From Epiperipatus broadwayi (Eukaryota; Onychophora; Udeonychophora; Euonychophora; Peripatidae), in assembly GCA_028023455.1 (NCBI GenBank), contig JAQFVV010006310.1:3784001-3848000 (forward strand): a DNA stretch of 64,000 bases, read 5' to 3'. Position 1 is the stretch's first letter; each line of letters begins with the position of its first letter. The notes beneath the pieces are model-generated. The model did not search any database. It saw only the letters and a list, made by a program, of their open reading frames with translations, and was not told where the DNA came from. A program made the translations under genes and the position numbers. Of this stretch, positions 36,611 to 48,359 are shown piece after piece.

Positions 36611-37764
36611 AGATTATATAAAAATAATGGAAACACTTATTATTATGATTACTATATTTGAGTGATTTTTTTGTTGCCGAGATATTTAACTTATATTTAC
36701 TTTATGGTTTGCTATTCAGGACAATGAGTAACTTGGAATTCAGTAGAAGCTTTGAAGATACTATTGGAAATTGAATTAAATTGATTTATGAGTTTATCTT
36801 TGGCTCTATGATTTTTTATGGCTTTTTAAAAACGGATTTAATTTTTTTTTTAACATTGCATACTCTTTTAATTGCTGTCAGTTTTCTGATTCATTTGTTT
36901 CTAATGCTGCAGCAATGTTGAATTAAATAACTACAATATATTTGTCAACAAGAACAAACTTGGTTAAAATGTAATAAAACATGAGTACATAATAAAGATG
37001 GCAGCAGTGTAAAAACTTTGTGTCAGAAGCAACAATATTTTCAATGATGGAATTGTTATAGTTTATTACTATATTTTTGACATGTTGCACAGAAATGATA
37101 GATAATCATATTTAATGCCAAATGCATGCATAATTTAGAAAATGGTGTGGTTCAGCAAACAGCTGGTCTTTCCACCAAATCAAAACACATACCAATAATA
37201 TCAATATAATAATTTTTAAGGATATAACCTAAGAAGATGGAAAAAAAATGTCAGAAGATGGAAAGAAAGATAATTTCAAAAGATGAAAGGAAGATATGAC
37301 AGGAAGTTGATGATAGTTTCATAAATCTGTGAAAAGAAATAAAACTTTCTGTATTTGAAAGATATTAAAATGTTGACATCTATTTACCTCTAATATCAGT
37401 GTTTAAAACTACTGAACAGATATCTGCAACTCAGCAGTCTCAAATGTAATGACTATAATCACCAAAAACAAAAACGAAATGTAATAGAACTAACATTAGT
37501 CAGAAAGCTTTATATAATGAGAATGATTAATAATATTATGAGGGTTATAGTCAAAATTATATATGAGGACACCATATATCTGAACACTTCAATGTATGTT
37601 TTTACACCATAAACTTTATCAAGAGAATATTTGTCATTGTGATGCCATTTCAAAGCTTCCAGTTTCTTATGTAAATATATGAGAAAATGATGATGCCTTG
37701 AGCATAATACTTGGATAATGAATGAGTGTAAGAACTGTATTATTACATAAGGCTAAACATAATC

Positions 37765-37885
37765 AAATGATTTAATGCTCATGAATTCATAAGAAGTTCC
37801 GAGTCTGGATGTGAAAGAACCAGGCTATGATCCATGTGAAATCTTGAGTTTCAGAGATACTTTACCATTACACTAAACTATTCAA
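37765..37885 (-). mobile_element. SINE family A copy
   Basis: Plus-strand mirror: GCTCATGAATTCATAAGAAG, GGCTATGATCCATGTGAAAT, then CATTACACTAAACTATTCAA. Confidence 0.7.
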
Positions 37886-37959
37886 GTTATCAAAATTATT
37901 TTACATGTTGTTATATCAAAAAGCCTATCAACAAGAATTACCTTCTCATAGCTGTAAAA

Positions 37960-38830
37960 AATGTAGTGTATCATGAATCTTTTTTATATTGTGCACATAA
38001 AAGATGAGATGCAATGTAATGTAGATACTCTTTGAATGCTTTTTATTAGTATCTTCTGAATCTTTTTATGCTGTGCATATAAAAGATATGATGTGATATA
38101 ATGTAAACATTTGATGAAAGTTTTTTATTAGTATTTCATGATACACATAAAAGATATGTTGTAATATATTTATTTTTTGAAATTTTTTTATAAGGGCATT
38201 ATGAATCTTTTAGTGTTATATAAGTAAAATATGTGATCCGATATAATGTAGCTGCTTCTTGAATATTTGTTGTTAGTGCTTCATAAATCTTTTATGCTAT
38301 ATGCATAAAAGATTTGATATAATATATTCATTTCTTGGAAGATGTTTTTTTTTATGATATACACATAAAAATGTGATATTTTAATTTCTTTTTTTAATAG
38401 TTTATGAATCTTTTTTGCTCTCTATACAAAAGATATGATGAAATATAATAAAACTATTTTTAAAATCTTTTGTATAAGTACTTCTGCTGTGCATATAAAA
38501 GTTGTGATGTGATATAATGCAACAACTTCTTGAATATTTTTTTTTATTATTGCTTTATTGATGTTTTATATTGTACATGTAAAAACTGTGATAAAATATA
38601 GTTGTTTGCTTTATATGTCTTTTTAATCTGTACATAATATAATGTAGCTTGAAATTTCTTCATTAGTGTTTCACAAATATTTTTAAAGTACATGATGTGA
38701 TCTTAGTTAACCCTTGAACATATTTTTATTAGTGCTATATGAATCTTTTTATGCATATAAAAGATGTGATGTTTTGTAATATATCTTCTTTTTGAAAGTT
38801 ATTTTTTTAGTATTTCATAAACCTTGATGA
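37960..38830 (+). repeat. Diverged minisatellite with repeated hairpin motif
   Basis: About ten units of 60-100 bp each contain a CTTTTT-ATGC...GCATATAAAAGAT hairpin, then TGTGATRTGATATAATGTA and TTTTTATTAGTRYTTCATGA. Motif instances fall near 37994, 38078, 38140, 38220, 38300, 38362, 38424, 38495, 38570 and 38752. Units are too diverged for one exact period. There is no coding frame. Confidence 0.75.
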
Positions 38831-39699
38831 AGTTCAGAACAGCGTCAGATTTACCATCTTCTATGTCTTTTTATGTAAAAAAAAATATATAGTAATAAGA
38901 ATAAACCAGTGACAAGAACAAAATGCAATCAAACCATGGTAATGAATAAAATTGATAGTCAAAGAATTGTACACTTGTGATGATATAAAACTCAAAGGGA
39001 GCATTTGTAACTGTTTTGATAAAATATAGCTCTTAGAAATAGTGTTTCACATCTTCACTTAATCCAAAGACAATAATGGGGAGCAATATGTACTATATAT
39101 TATTTCAGATTTTAAAAAAAAAAAATATCCATATGGAAAAATAATGCAGCAAAATTGTAGTTTATTAAAATCAATGCAATTAAGAAATAGTTCATGGAAC
39201 AATAAATCTCTGGGGGGAAAAATATAAAATGCTAATTCTGATGTCAACAAAAAGAAAACTAAATTTTTATCATAAAATAAAACATTCAGAAATGCTGGAT
39301 CAAAGTTTCATTATATAAGGCAAAAGAAAAGTTGAGAATGTTTTTTTACTATATTTTTCTCAAAAGGTTAAAATGTCTCAATTAGTTTACAGCAGATTGT
39401 CATTAAAATATACAATAGTTAAACTGCATTCGATTTATACCACCGTATAAACTAATTTACTTGGGTTTGAATAAATTATTAGAGTAAAAAAATAACCGCT
39501 AAATAAAAATCAAGTAAATCCAATTCTTTCTATTAAAAATCTCATTAGCTAGAAAGTTAACATAGGAATCTATGGTTACATTTAATTTCCAATAATTTTA
39601 CTTATTGCTTATTTAATAGCTTCTGAAAAAAATATTATTTATTAGAAGAGAAATTTTTATTCCTTGTTGTCATGCTCTCCCCACATTATTGGAACACTA

Positions 39700-39825
39700 C
39701 CCTGCATGATTTGGTGAAATAATAGTTTCAGATTTTGGAGCTCAAGGTCCATGGATCATGGCTCATCTCTATTACTTTCAATAGTCAAACTTTTTATGAA
39801 TTTCTGAGCAATAAACCGAATGGAT
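39700..39825 (+). mobile_element. SINE family A copy
   Basis: GATTTGGTGAAATAATAGTT, GGAGCTCAAGGTCCATGGAT, and the tail TTTCTGAGCAATAAACCGAA. Confidence 0.75.
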
Positions 39826-40374
39826 TTTTTTTTTTATTGGAACAATATAAGCAAAATTTTTGTTTTTGCACATTCTCCAACTTTTCTATACAAAAAAAAA
39901 AAAGTAGACTATGAGGAATTCATGATTTAGTAAAGTTTTATTCCAAAAACATGTTTATTTAATTTTTACAAAATTCTTTATATTCAGCTTTTTACTAAGT
40001 AACCAGCAATAATAACTTATATAGAGCTGGAAATGGTCTGCTCAAACAGTTGCTGAAAATAATTACTATATAAATACACAACATTTCAGAAAATATTAAG
40101 AAAATATATGAGTAAATTATTTTTATAAATAATTAAATATAAATAAAAACAGTATTCAAACATTTTAAGCCATGGCTGATTCCAAAGATGAGCTGGCAAA
40201 GCACCTGACACCTAAATAAGACATTGCATTTTTCTATTCCATTTATTGTTTTATGCAGTCTACAGTGATTATTTTAAATATACCTTTTCAATAATTTTAA
40301 AATATGCATTATTAAAGTAATGTTCAATGGATTTTTTTTTAAAAAAAAAAAAGATTGATATTTATGAATTAGAA

Positions 40375-40945
40375 GTTAATGCTAAAAATATCTTGATCAG
40401 ATAATTCAGTTGAAAACATAATGAATGAAATTAACCATAGAATTAAACTTGGTTGGAATGTTTTTGGTAGAAATAATTTAACATTAAAAGAAAATATGCC
40501 TAAGTGTTTTGAAAAGATTTTTGATAAATGTGTTTTAGCAGTTTGGACATTTAACAGAAGAACAATACTGAGACTTCAGCTCACTCAAAGAAGTAAAAAG
40601 AGATGCATGTTAAAAGTAACAAGAAAAAATTGAAAATGAACATGGGTGAGAGAAGAAATAGATGTTACTGATATCATTGAAAGAATTAAACATCTCAAGT
40701 GGTGTTGGGCCAGACATATTGCTAGAAGGGATGATAATAGATGGACAGTTAAAATCTTAAACTGGATTTCAAGAGATTGTAAAAGACCTAGAAAGAGACC
40801 ACATATGATATGGATGAATGAAATAAGCAAGTGTGCAGGGGTGATGTGGAGAAGAGAAGCTAAAGTTTGGAAAAGATGGATTGAACTTGCAGAGATCTTC
40901 ATTCTGTAGTGAATTTATAATGATTAAAAATGATGATGATGATGG
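40375..40945 (+). pseudogene. RTE-type LINE C-terminus, best preserved copy
   Basis: The frames 40421-40633 and 40646-40909 are separated by one TGA. They encode NEINHRIKLGWNVFGRNN..., then TEILRLQ-type text and WCWARHIARRDDNRW...WISRDCKRPRKRPHMIW...WKRWIE. W-x-R-HIARR-D-x-RW followed by RDCKRPRxRP is the signature of the RTE-clade C-terminus, after the RT thumb. It ends at a TAG at 40907 followed by a GATGATGATGATGG tail, which likely marks the element 3' end. The 5' side is truncated within the RT. It serves as the reference for the other RTE fragments in the window. Confidence 0.85.
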
Positions 40946-41049
40946 TAACTTTACTAGCTGAAAACAAGCTGATTCAATTATGTATTTGGTTATTATCTTT
41001 GAAAATTTGTCTTTGGTGGCCACCAATTTATTGTAACATTTTATCATAA

Positions 41050-43055
41050 ACTTTAATAAATGAAGTGAATTTGGTTATAACTCAACTAATTTAAATTCAT
41101 TTATTAATTTAGAATTAATTTGAATAAATCTCCTTTTTTTTGTCCTTAGCTGCCTTCATCTTATAGTTTTTGTAATCTTTTTTTTTAACTATTGTACAAC
41201 TTGTTTTCATATTATCAATCTGACTTTTTTTCCCAATTAATAGAGATGATGACTTGTTTAGAAATAATTAATCTTTCAAAACATTTAACATATTCTTCAT
41301 TTATTTCTAATTCATTTATTTTCTTGTTTAAATATGTTAGTTGAACTACAGTTATTGTTTCATTTCCATGTTATGACTGTATTGTCTCTTCAAATTGTTA
41401 TTTTCTATTATAAATTAAATTTACTCCTTTTCTCTACAATTTTCCATACTAATAACTTTCTTATAGTATTATTTGTTTATGTTTGTTTATTGTTAGAGTA
41501 CTTATTTATTATGTATGTCTCACTTTCAAGAAGTCTGTTGGACAGTTAAAAGTATCATCTATTTTTGGTAATTTGAAATAATAAAATATATTTGCATTAT
41601 GTAAAGTACATAGAAGAGTGTGTTTGTATTACTTATTTTATTAGTCTCTTATAGTTTCTAATATTTCTGCAATATTCATATTTTTATCTGTCTGTTATTT
41701 TATTAATTATTTCATTACTAATGCTTTCTTTTTTGATGTAATCTATTGTTGTCAAAAATTTTTAAATTTCTTCTTTGACAATTACTATCTTTTATTCAAA
41801 TTTAATTTAGAAAATAGCCAATTACTTTTTATTTTCATTTTCTTATTCAGTAAAATTTGAAAAAAAATTTCTAATATCTTTTTCAATTTATCATTTTACT
41901 TCTTGGCTCTTGTTTGTTTTGCTCGTTTGTCTTAAAAAACTTAATCTTAATTCTGCCACTATAAATTACCCAAATCTCCAGTTCAAGAATATATATTTTT
42001 AATACAATGGATCTGTGAACTATACCATGTGCTATCCAAAAAAAAATGTAAATAAACAAAAATGTAAATTAAAAAAAAACATTAAAATTTGCAAATTTTA
42101 TGATATTTGGCAACCTTTCTTCCTTTTTAAGAATTGTACATGATTATGTAAATAATTTTATTTTTTGGTTTATGTTGAAAACATACACATTTTATTCTTT
42201 ATTTATTATTTCTTCTGAATTTGATATGCTATATTTTGAGTAATAAAGTATTTTTGAATGTAATGCTAAAAGTATTACAAAATTTTAAAATATATTAAAA
42301 GTGGTTACTGTTTTAAAAACATCAAAATAATTAGAAATTCTAATTTCTTGATAATAAGATCACTATTGTGTTTTTATAAGAGAAGGTTATTGGAAAAAAA
42401 AGAATGTTCTCTAGTCAGATATTTTGCTATTGGCTTTATTTTAAAAATAAAAATATGGTAGTTAGTTTTGTTTTCTTATTATTATTGTTTCAGTGAATGT
42501 GTTAGTGAACACACACTCATTAGAAAGTATGCAAATTTGTCTCAATCAATTTATTATTAATAACTATATAATTATTATTTTTAAAACTTTGTTTATACTA
42601 TAATCTTGATTTATATTACTACTATACATATAAAAAAGCATTTCTGTTTTATATATATGTGCATGTTAAAAAGTACATTTGTAGATCAATTAACAATAGG
42701 TAATCTATTCTAAACACTGTTTATCAACAAAATGAGAGCTTTACATGTTACATATGTTGAATGCAAGGGAAGCATGGAATAAAATACAGATATTTTGTGG
42801 CTTCACTGTACTTGTTTTAAATCTATATTCACACTTTAATATTTAATTGAAATTTTAAGTTTATATTTGGGCTAAGGATAATATGATTATTCTTAGTTTA
42901 AGTAATTAGTAATAATCATTAATGAATTTATCTGAAGTGATGGTGTCAGTGTTGAGTGCAGAAAGCCTGATACTTGTAAATCAAATTGTAATAATTTAAT
43001 GTTGATAACTATTGAACAAATGATGAGGGCATAAATAAAAAATTATGATCTGGGC
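41050..43055. other. AT-rich stretch; weak minus-strand coding trace at 41.13-41.96 kb
   Basis: On the minus strand about 41130-41960 translates, with frame changes, into lysine/glutamate-rich text such as NKKINELEINEEYVKCFERL, unlike the surroundings. No domain was recognised. The remainder is featureless. Confidence 0.3.
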
Positions 43056-43059
43056 TAAT

Positions 43060-43535
43060 TTTTATTTTGTTATGAATGCGTAAGTAAAAATAGATTATTT
43101 GAACTGTTGTATCTCTCTGATATTAAAACATCATTTTTGATTTCATATTTATTCTATTTTATCTTCATCATTGATGATACTATTTATGAATGTGGTGACA
43201 TTCACCTCCATCAATAGTGTCCTTTTCAAAAATTTGTGAATTTGTGATGAAATATTGATAACATGTCTTTTAATGCAATTTGGCAATACTTCATGACCAT
43301 GAGTTGGTCTCATTAAGAATAATAAAAAAACATTGAAAATATTAAATACAATATTAGTTATTGCATTACTTTCATTTTTATATTTGTCACATCCTGCAGA
43401 TTGCAAATATATAAATTAACTTTGGTTAATTTTCATTTTGAAGTAAAGACATAACTATATTAGCAATTTCAGATAGATCATTTGAATTGTTGTTGCTTTA
43501 TGTCTTATTAAAACATCATTTTTGACTGCATATTT
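43060..43535 (+). repeat. Direct repeat, ~390 bp apart
   Basis: Near 43090-43155 and 43470-43535 the order ATAGATYATTTGAAYTGTTG, TTAAAACATCATTTTTGA and TGCATATTTA (TTCATATTTA in the first copy) recurs. It may be a tandem duplication of ~390 bp. Confidence 0.5.
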
Positions 43536-44069
43536 AATTATATCAATGACTCAATTGAAAAATCCTTGATAATTAATTTCATGGATTATTTTACCCTATA
43601 AAAATCAGTTTTCTTCATGTTTGAAATAGAATTCTTGATAGACTTTCCCTGAAACTAGTAGTTTATATTTAAGGTAAATTTTTGATAAACTCTCCATGAT
43701 TAAAATTACATTTTAAGAAAAGACTTCTTTAATGGTATAGTTTGATCACTTTTAAGGAATATGCATAAAATAATCCAAATTTTTTTTCTTAATGATTGTC
43801 ATTGTAAGATTGTACCAAACTATAACAATGGCCAGTTTGATTCAGAATTATTTAAATTATATATAGTGACTATGAGTGGAATTAATATATAATGGTATTG
43901 AAGAAAACATCAAGAGAAAAAAGCAGAAATGAGGAAAATGTAGAAAATGAAATTTAAATATAAAAAGGGATACTTGCATGGAGTGAAAAGTTTTTGTAGT
44001 CAAAATAGTATGCTAACAATGAATAAATGAAAAGCTTCAGATAATAAGAACAGTTACCTCTTTTTATAT

Positions 44070-44380
44070 TGGTAGACTTTTTATAATTTAATCTACAAGT
44101 GCCAAACTTATTTTATTCACAACTTTGGCACAGACAATTTCAGATAAATATATTAATGATTATTTGTAATCATTTATTAGACTAGAGATTATCCCTAGAT
44201 CAGATATAAATTTTAAATACAGTTGAAAGATTAATATATCTGTTTTTAATTAAATATAAATACAAGCTATCATTAAATGTTCTCTTTTTTTTAGATGAAC
44301 TTAAAACTTCCATTTTACCACACATTTTTGAAGCACATGAATAATAATATCTGAAAAATACAAATGACATATAAAATAAT
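44070..44380 (+). repeat. Repeat family E module
   Basis: CTACAAGTGCCAAACTTATT, CAGATAAATATATTAATGAT, CATTTATTAGACTAGAGATT and ATATCTGAAAAATACAAATG match other family E copies in order. Confidence 0.55.
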
Positions 44381-45084
44381 ATGTATAATAGATTTGGTAT
44401 AAATAGATTTTGGACCACCCAAAAGTAAAAAAAAAAAACCCCTGATAGATGCAGATCAGTTAAATTTGCAAAATACAAAACAAATATGTAATAAACACAG
44501 GTCAAATATATCTGCTAACACAGAGTCAATATCTGATGTATTCAAATGAAGTATATTGTCAGATATAGAATCAAAACAAATGTATATATATATCTAAAAT
44601 ATCTGCAAGGCAGAAAACATTTTAGTGATATAACAAAATCTTATTATATGGGACACAAAATATTTCTATAAAATTCTGATGAATATAGTTTTCAAAACAC
44701 TATATCCACCCAAAGAAGCTATTAACTGAAAGGCATCTCTTTGATTCCTCTTGGAGGCCTTAAAGAAACTGAGCAGGGCAAATTCCTAATGTCCACTATA
44801 TAAGTTCTTGTCATTGAAGCTATTATTACTATGTGATTGTCCATTTAGTATACAAATGTCGATAGGCTGTTTACCAAAATGCATTCAAGAAACACCATGG
44901 TTTTTTTCAAATGTCAGTTGAGTTTTCTTGAAGGTAAAATGAATGTGTGTGTGAATGAATTTTTTTCTCTTCTAATAGATAATTACAGTCATAATAGTCA
45001 AAAATAAATTATGGCCCTTATTCCCAGGAAGCTGTAAAGGTAAAGGGTGTTAAGAATCTCATGATTCTGGATCCAGACTGTCAT

Positions 45085-46160
45085 TTGATGATGACTTTTT
45101 ATTTAGGTACTTACAACTGCAGATCACTTTCAAGTGAAAAAAAGATTGTAAAAATTGGAAGAACTGTCTCTTATTAAATGGGACATTATTGGACTTAAAA
45201 GTGGGCATGCACTGTACTACAAAATAACAAACATTGGAAATGCAAGTGGAGTAGAATTTATTATAAATAAAATGTGGAAGAATAACATTGTGGAGATTGA
45301 TAGTGTATGGGACAAATTGGCAAAATTAGTTATTCACCTTAATAGCAGATATCAAATGCAGATAATTCAGGTTTATGCCCAACAAGTGCATAAAAAGTTT
45401 TTAATAAGATCAAACAACATTTCAAAATTGTTATGGAAGACTTTAATGCTAGAATTGGTAAACAATTAAAAGATGAAAGTGCTGTAGGTAAATTTGGTTA
45501 TGGTGGTAGAAATGAGAGAGGACATAGACTTGTGGAGTTTGCAGAAAAAGAGAAACTTTATATTATGAATTCTTTTTTTGAGAAAAATGTTGAATGCAAA
45601 TGGACATAAAAATAGCAAAATGAAGGTACAGCGGAACTGTATTATATTTTGACTAACAGAAAATATGTATTTCAAGAGTATAATGTTCTTAATAAATTTA
45701 ACATATGAAGTGATCATTTGATTAATAGAATGTAAGATACATGTTAATGTAAAACTAGAGAAAAAAATGAAGAAAAACAATATTCACAACTGATATTCCT
45801 AATCTTCAGAAACATTCTAATGAATTTAAATTAGAACTTGCAAATCATTTTCAAATATTAATAGATTTTGAACATGTTTAAAATTTGAATAGATTCAATA
45901 GGAAGATAACTGATATACTTTTAAAAACTACAACAAAGATAGCTGGTGCAAAAAAAGTAGCAATTGACCAGTAAAATTTCTTTTGAGATAAAACAATTTA
46001 TGAAGAAAAGAAAGAATATAAAAATGATGCATTAAAAAGGATTGAATATCTCGAATTTTGTAAACTGGTGTGAAAAAAGTTGATAATGATACAAAAAAAG
46101 TATAATTGTGAACTAGCAAGGGAAGCTATAGAAGAGAATAAAAGTCTCTATTGCTTCTTT
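45085..46160 (+). pseudogene. RTE-type LINE 5' fragment: APE endonuclease relic
   Basis: At about 45103 a frame reads LGTYNCRSL, the APE endonuclease opening with conserved Asn. After one frameshift, 45155-45469 encodes IKWDIIGLKSGHALYY, GVEFIINKMWKNNIVEIDSV and NSRYQMQIIQVYA. A second shift gives VMEDFNARIGKQLKDESAVG and NERGHRLVEFAEKEKLYIMN, then YILTNRKYVF and SDHLI. These are the ordered endonuclease motifs (N, E region, NxY, GDFN, D/Y, SDH). Two catalytic signatures are altered: GDFN is EDFN, and the E of the second motif reads LKS. The RT is not present; the copy stops at a (TA)n tract at 46.18 kb. Its family is probably that of the 40.4-kb C-terminus. Confidence 0.85.
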
Positions 46161-46199
46161 TTGGACTTGTTCAGAGAATTTAATATATATATATACTTC

Positions 46200-47090
46200 T
46201 ATTGATTTTATTAGAGCATTTAAGGTAATAGTAGGTGGCAGTAGAAAATACAACTCGTATTTTATCATATAGTTATAGCTAGAGAATTAACATGATTTTC
46301 TGTTATTATTAATACTAGATATTTTTATAATTTCTTTATGACTCAAGGCAATAAAAAGTTATTTTTGATGGTTAGTATTTTTATTTCATTATTTAATCAC
46401 AATTTGAACTGCCAAAAATCTCATCTGTCAGTAGACTGCTTTCTAATATATTATTTAGAGGTTATGGAATCCCAATTATCTTCTTATGTTTATATATATC
46501 TTGGATCATTTTGCTTGCTTTCCATAATTTTAGTCACTCAGTAATAGATGACAGTGGGAAACAATCTGATACAATTATGAGCATAAACAAAAAGAATGAT
46601 AGCAGAGTAGTAAGATAAGCAGTGGAGTAGATATTAGCAGAAAGATAGAAAAAGAGAACATCAACAAAAGAATGCATTCAGTGATCAAAGAAGGTTACAT
46701 ACATAAGAAGTGAATAAAAGATTATTAGAATGTCATAAAATATAATCTTCAAACAATGACAAAAGATATCCAGGTACAGTCACTATAATATATGCTTTTA
46801 ATAATGAATTTTATAAATGAGTAAACATACATAGGCACTACGTTACACACATACACGTATGTAAGTTATATTTAGTAAAAACAACAACAACAGTAACGAC
46901 GAAATAACCTTTTGCATAGCCTGTTTCAAAAATTCTCAATAAACTCTCCATCTTGAGAAGAACAATAATAAAGAATTATCTGACCTAACAATTTATGGGC
47001 TTGAACATTTCAGCAGTTGTTTTATCTTATAGGTAAAAATGGTTACCAAACAATATTTGGTGTTTATTTGGGTATTCTGAAATTTTTTTC
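46200..47090. other. AT-rich stretch, nothing recognised
   Basis: Short open frames only. Nothing matches the window's repeat families. Confidence 0.4.
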
Positions 47091-47096
47091 ATGTTA

Positions 47097-47165
47097 TACG
47101 TAGCTTGGATTTGAATGTCGATTATAGACATGGTAGGCGAATACATAACTACTAAACCACGAGGT
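47097..47165 (-). repeat. tRNA-derived relic
   Basis: On the minus strand CTCGTGGTTTAGTAGTTA resembles box A, and ACATTCAAATCC, about 30 bases further, is close to box B (GGTTCAANNCC). Stems do not fold as a proper tRNA by eye. It is probably the head of an old SINE. Confidence 0.5.
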
Positions 47166-47734
47166 GTAATGACATTACAACTGTATATGTGTATGTCTTT
47201 GCATATATATTCTAAGCTATATAAAGTTTACTTTCAACACGCACATCTTATTACACTATACATTTAAGAGGATTGCAAATAATATTAAAGTTCTTTGCCT
47301 GATCAATGAACTGAAGCTTACTCTCTCACACATATATGCATATAATGGTTATAATTGTATTGGTTTTTTTTTTAAAAAAAATTGTTCTACTGAATAAAAT
47401 GTCTAAATAACATTGAACTGGAATGCTAAGACAATAATAACCTTGACATTTTCAATCAACTCGAAGTTGACTTTCAAAAGGCATGTATATAATCATTTAT
47501 TTTACTAGTAAACTTTTTATATGTTGATTTTTTTTTTTTTTGTCTATTTTAAAACCAAAAGTATTTTTCTTTGATTTTTTTTTCTTGTTGATCAACAAAT
47601 AAATTTAAAAAAAAATTGTCATTCTTCCAAAAGAGATTAATTAACAATGCAAAAACTAAAGGAATAACTATTAAGCGCAGCCTTTTGTTAATAATAGTAT
47701 TAAACTTAAAGTCAAAGCAAACGCAAATATACAA

Positions 47735-47838
47735 GCGTTGTTAGCCGAGAGGTCATCGCACCCGCCTTGCAAGCAAGTAGTTGGTTGCAGACGGGTGTGG
47801 GTTCGCGTCCTGGTCGATGCTATGACATATGAAAAAAA
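47735..47838 (+). mobile_element. SINE family B copy
   Basis: Box A TAGCCGAGAGG lies at 47742-47752 and box B GGTTCGCGTCC at 47800-47810, an exact match to the pol III consensus. A CTTGCAA loop lies between them, and the element ends in ATGCTATGACATATG plus an A-run. It is a tRNA-derived sequence with only a ~15-bp body. The acceptor stem is absent, so it is not a tRNA gene. Confidence 0.85.
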
Positions 47839-48346
47839 TATATATATATTTTTTTACTTTTCTGTTTATTATGCTAAAAATATATTTGATTCAATTATTA
47901 AAGCTAACAAATATAATTTGTCAGTTATCGCTTCATTTTATGAATTGTAGGAGACAATTTTAAAAGTAAGAAAAAATATGAGAAAGTGAATAGAACAAAC
48001 TGAATTAAGTATAAAACATGGGTCAAGGTTCTCAATAATTAAAATATTTAATTTTTGTAAACACATCATAACATCAAAACAGTATTTTAAGAGTTAATAA
48101 AAGGTAAAAATGGAAATGTAGAGAGCGGATTAGATCAGTACCAAGTAGATTGTCTGTAATTCTGAGATAAAAGAATGGGTTCCAGCAGTATTAAGTCTGT
48201 AAATGCTGTTATGTATAAATAGAATTATTTTATTCTATATATGTAAAGTATATTCATTAATATAATAAAATATTAGCAATGTTATGTGTTATCAGTAAGT
48301 AGATGTAGATGGATTACCTTTGCTATTGTGCAGATTATATCATTAT

Positions 48347-48359
48347 AAATATTATTTTA
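48347..48359 (+). repeat. Left 13-bp target-site duplication of the 466-bp array
   Basis: AAATATTATTTTA, identical to 50126-50138 and directly flanking the array. Confidence 0.8.

Noticed and set aside
37960-38830. CRISPR-like array
   Set aside because: Units and spacers are not regular and the repeats are diverged. The context is an animal genome. It is a minisatellite.
43149-43406. 85-codon minus-strand frame with a plausible-looking protein
   Set aside because: It lies inside a diverged direct repeat, has no recognised motif and no flanking splice or promoter support. Chance is more likely.
47735-47838. Functional tRNA gene
   Set aside because: Box A and B are good but there is no acceptor stem, the variable part is aberrant, and an A-run with a shared tail follows, as in the other SINE B copies.
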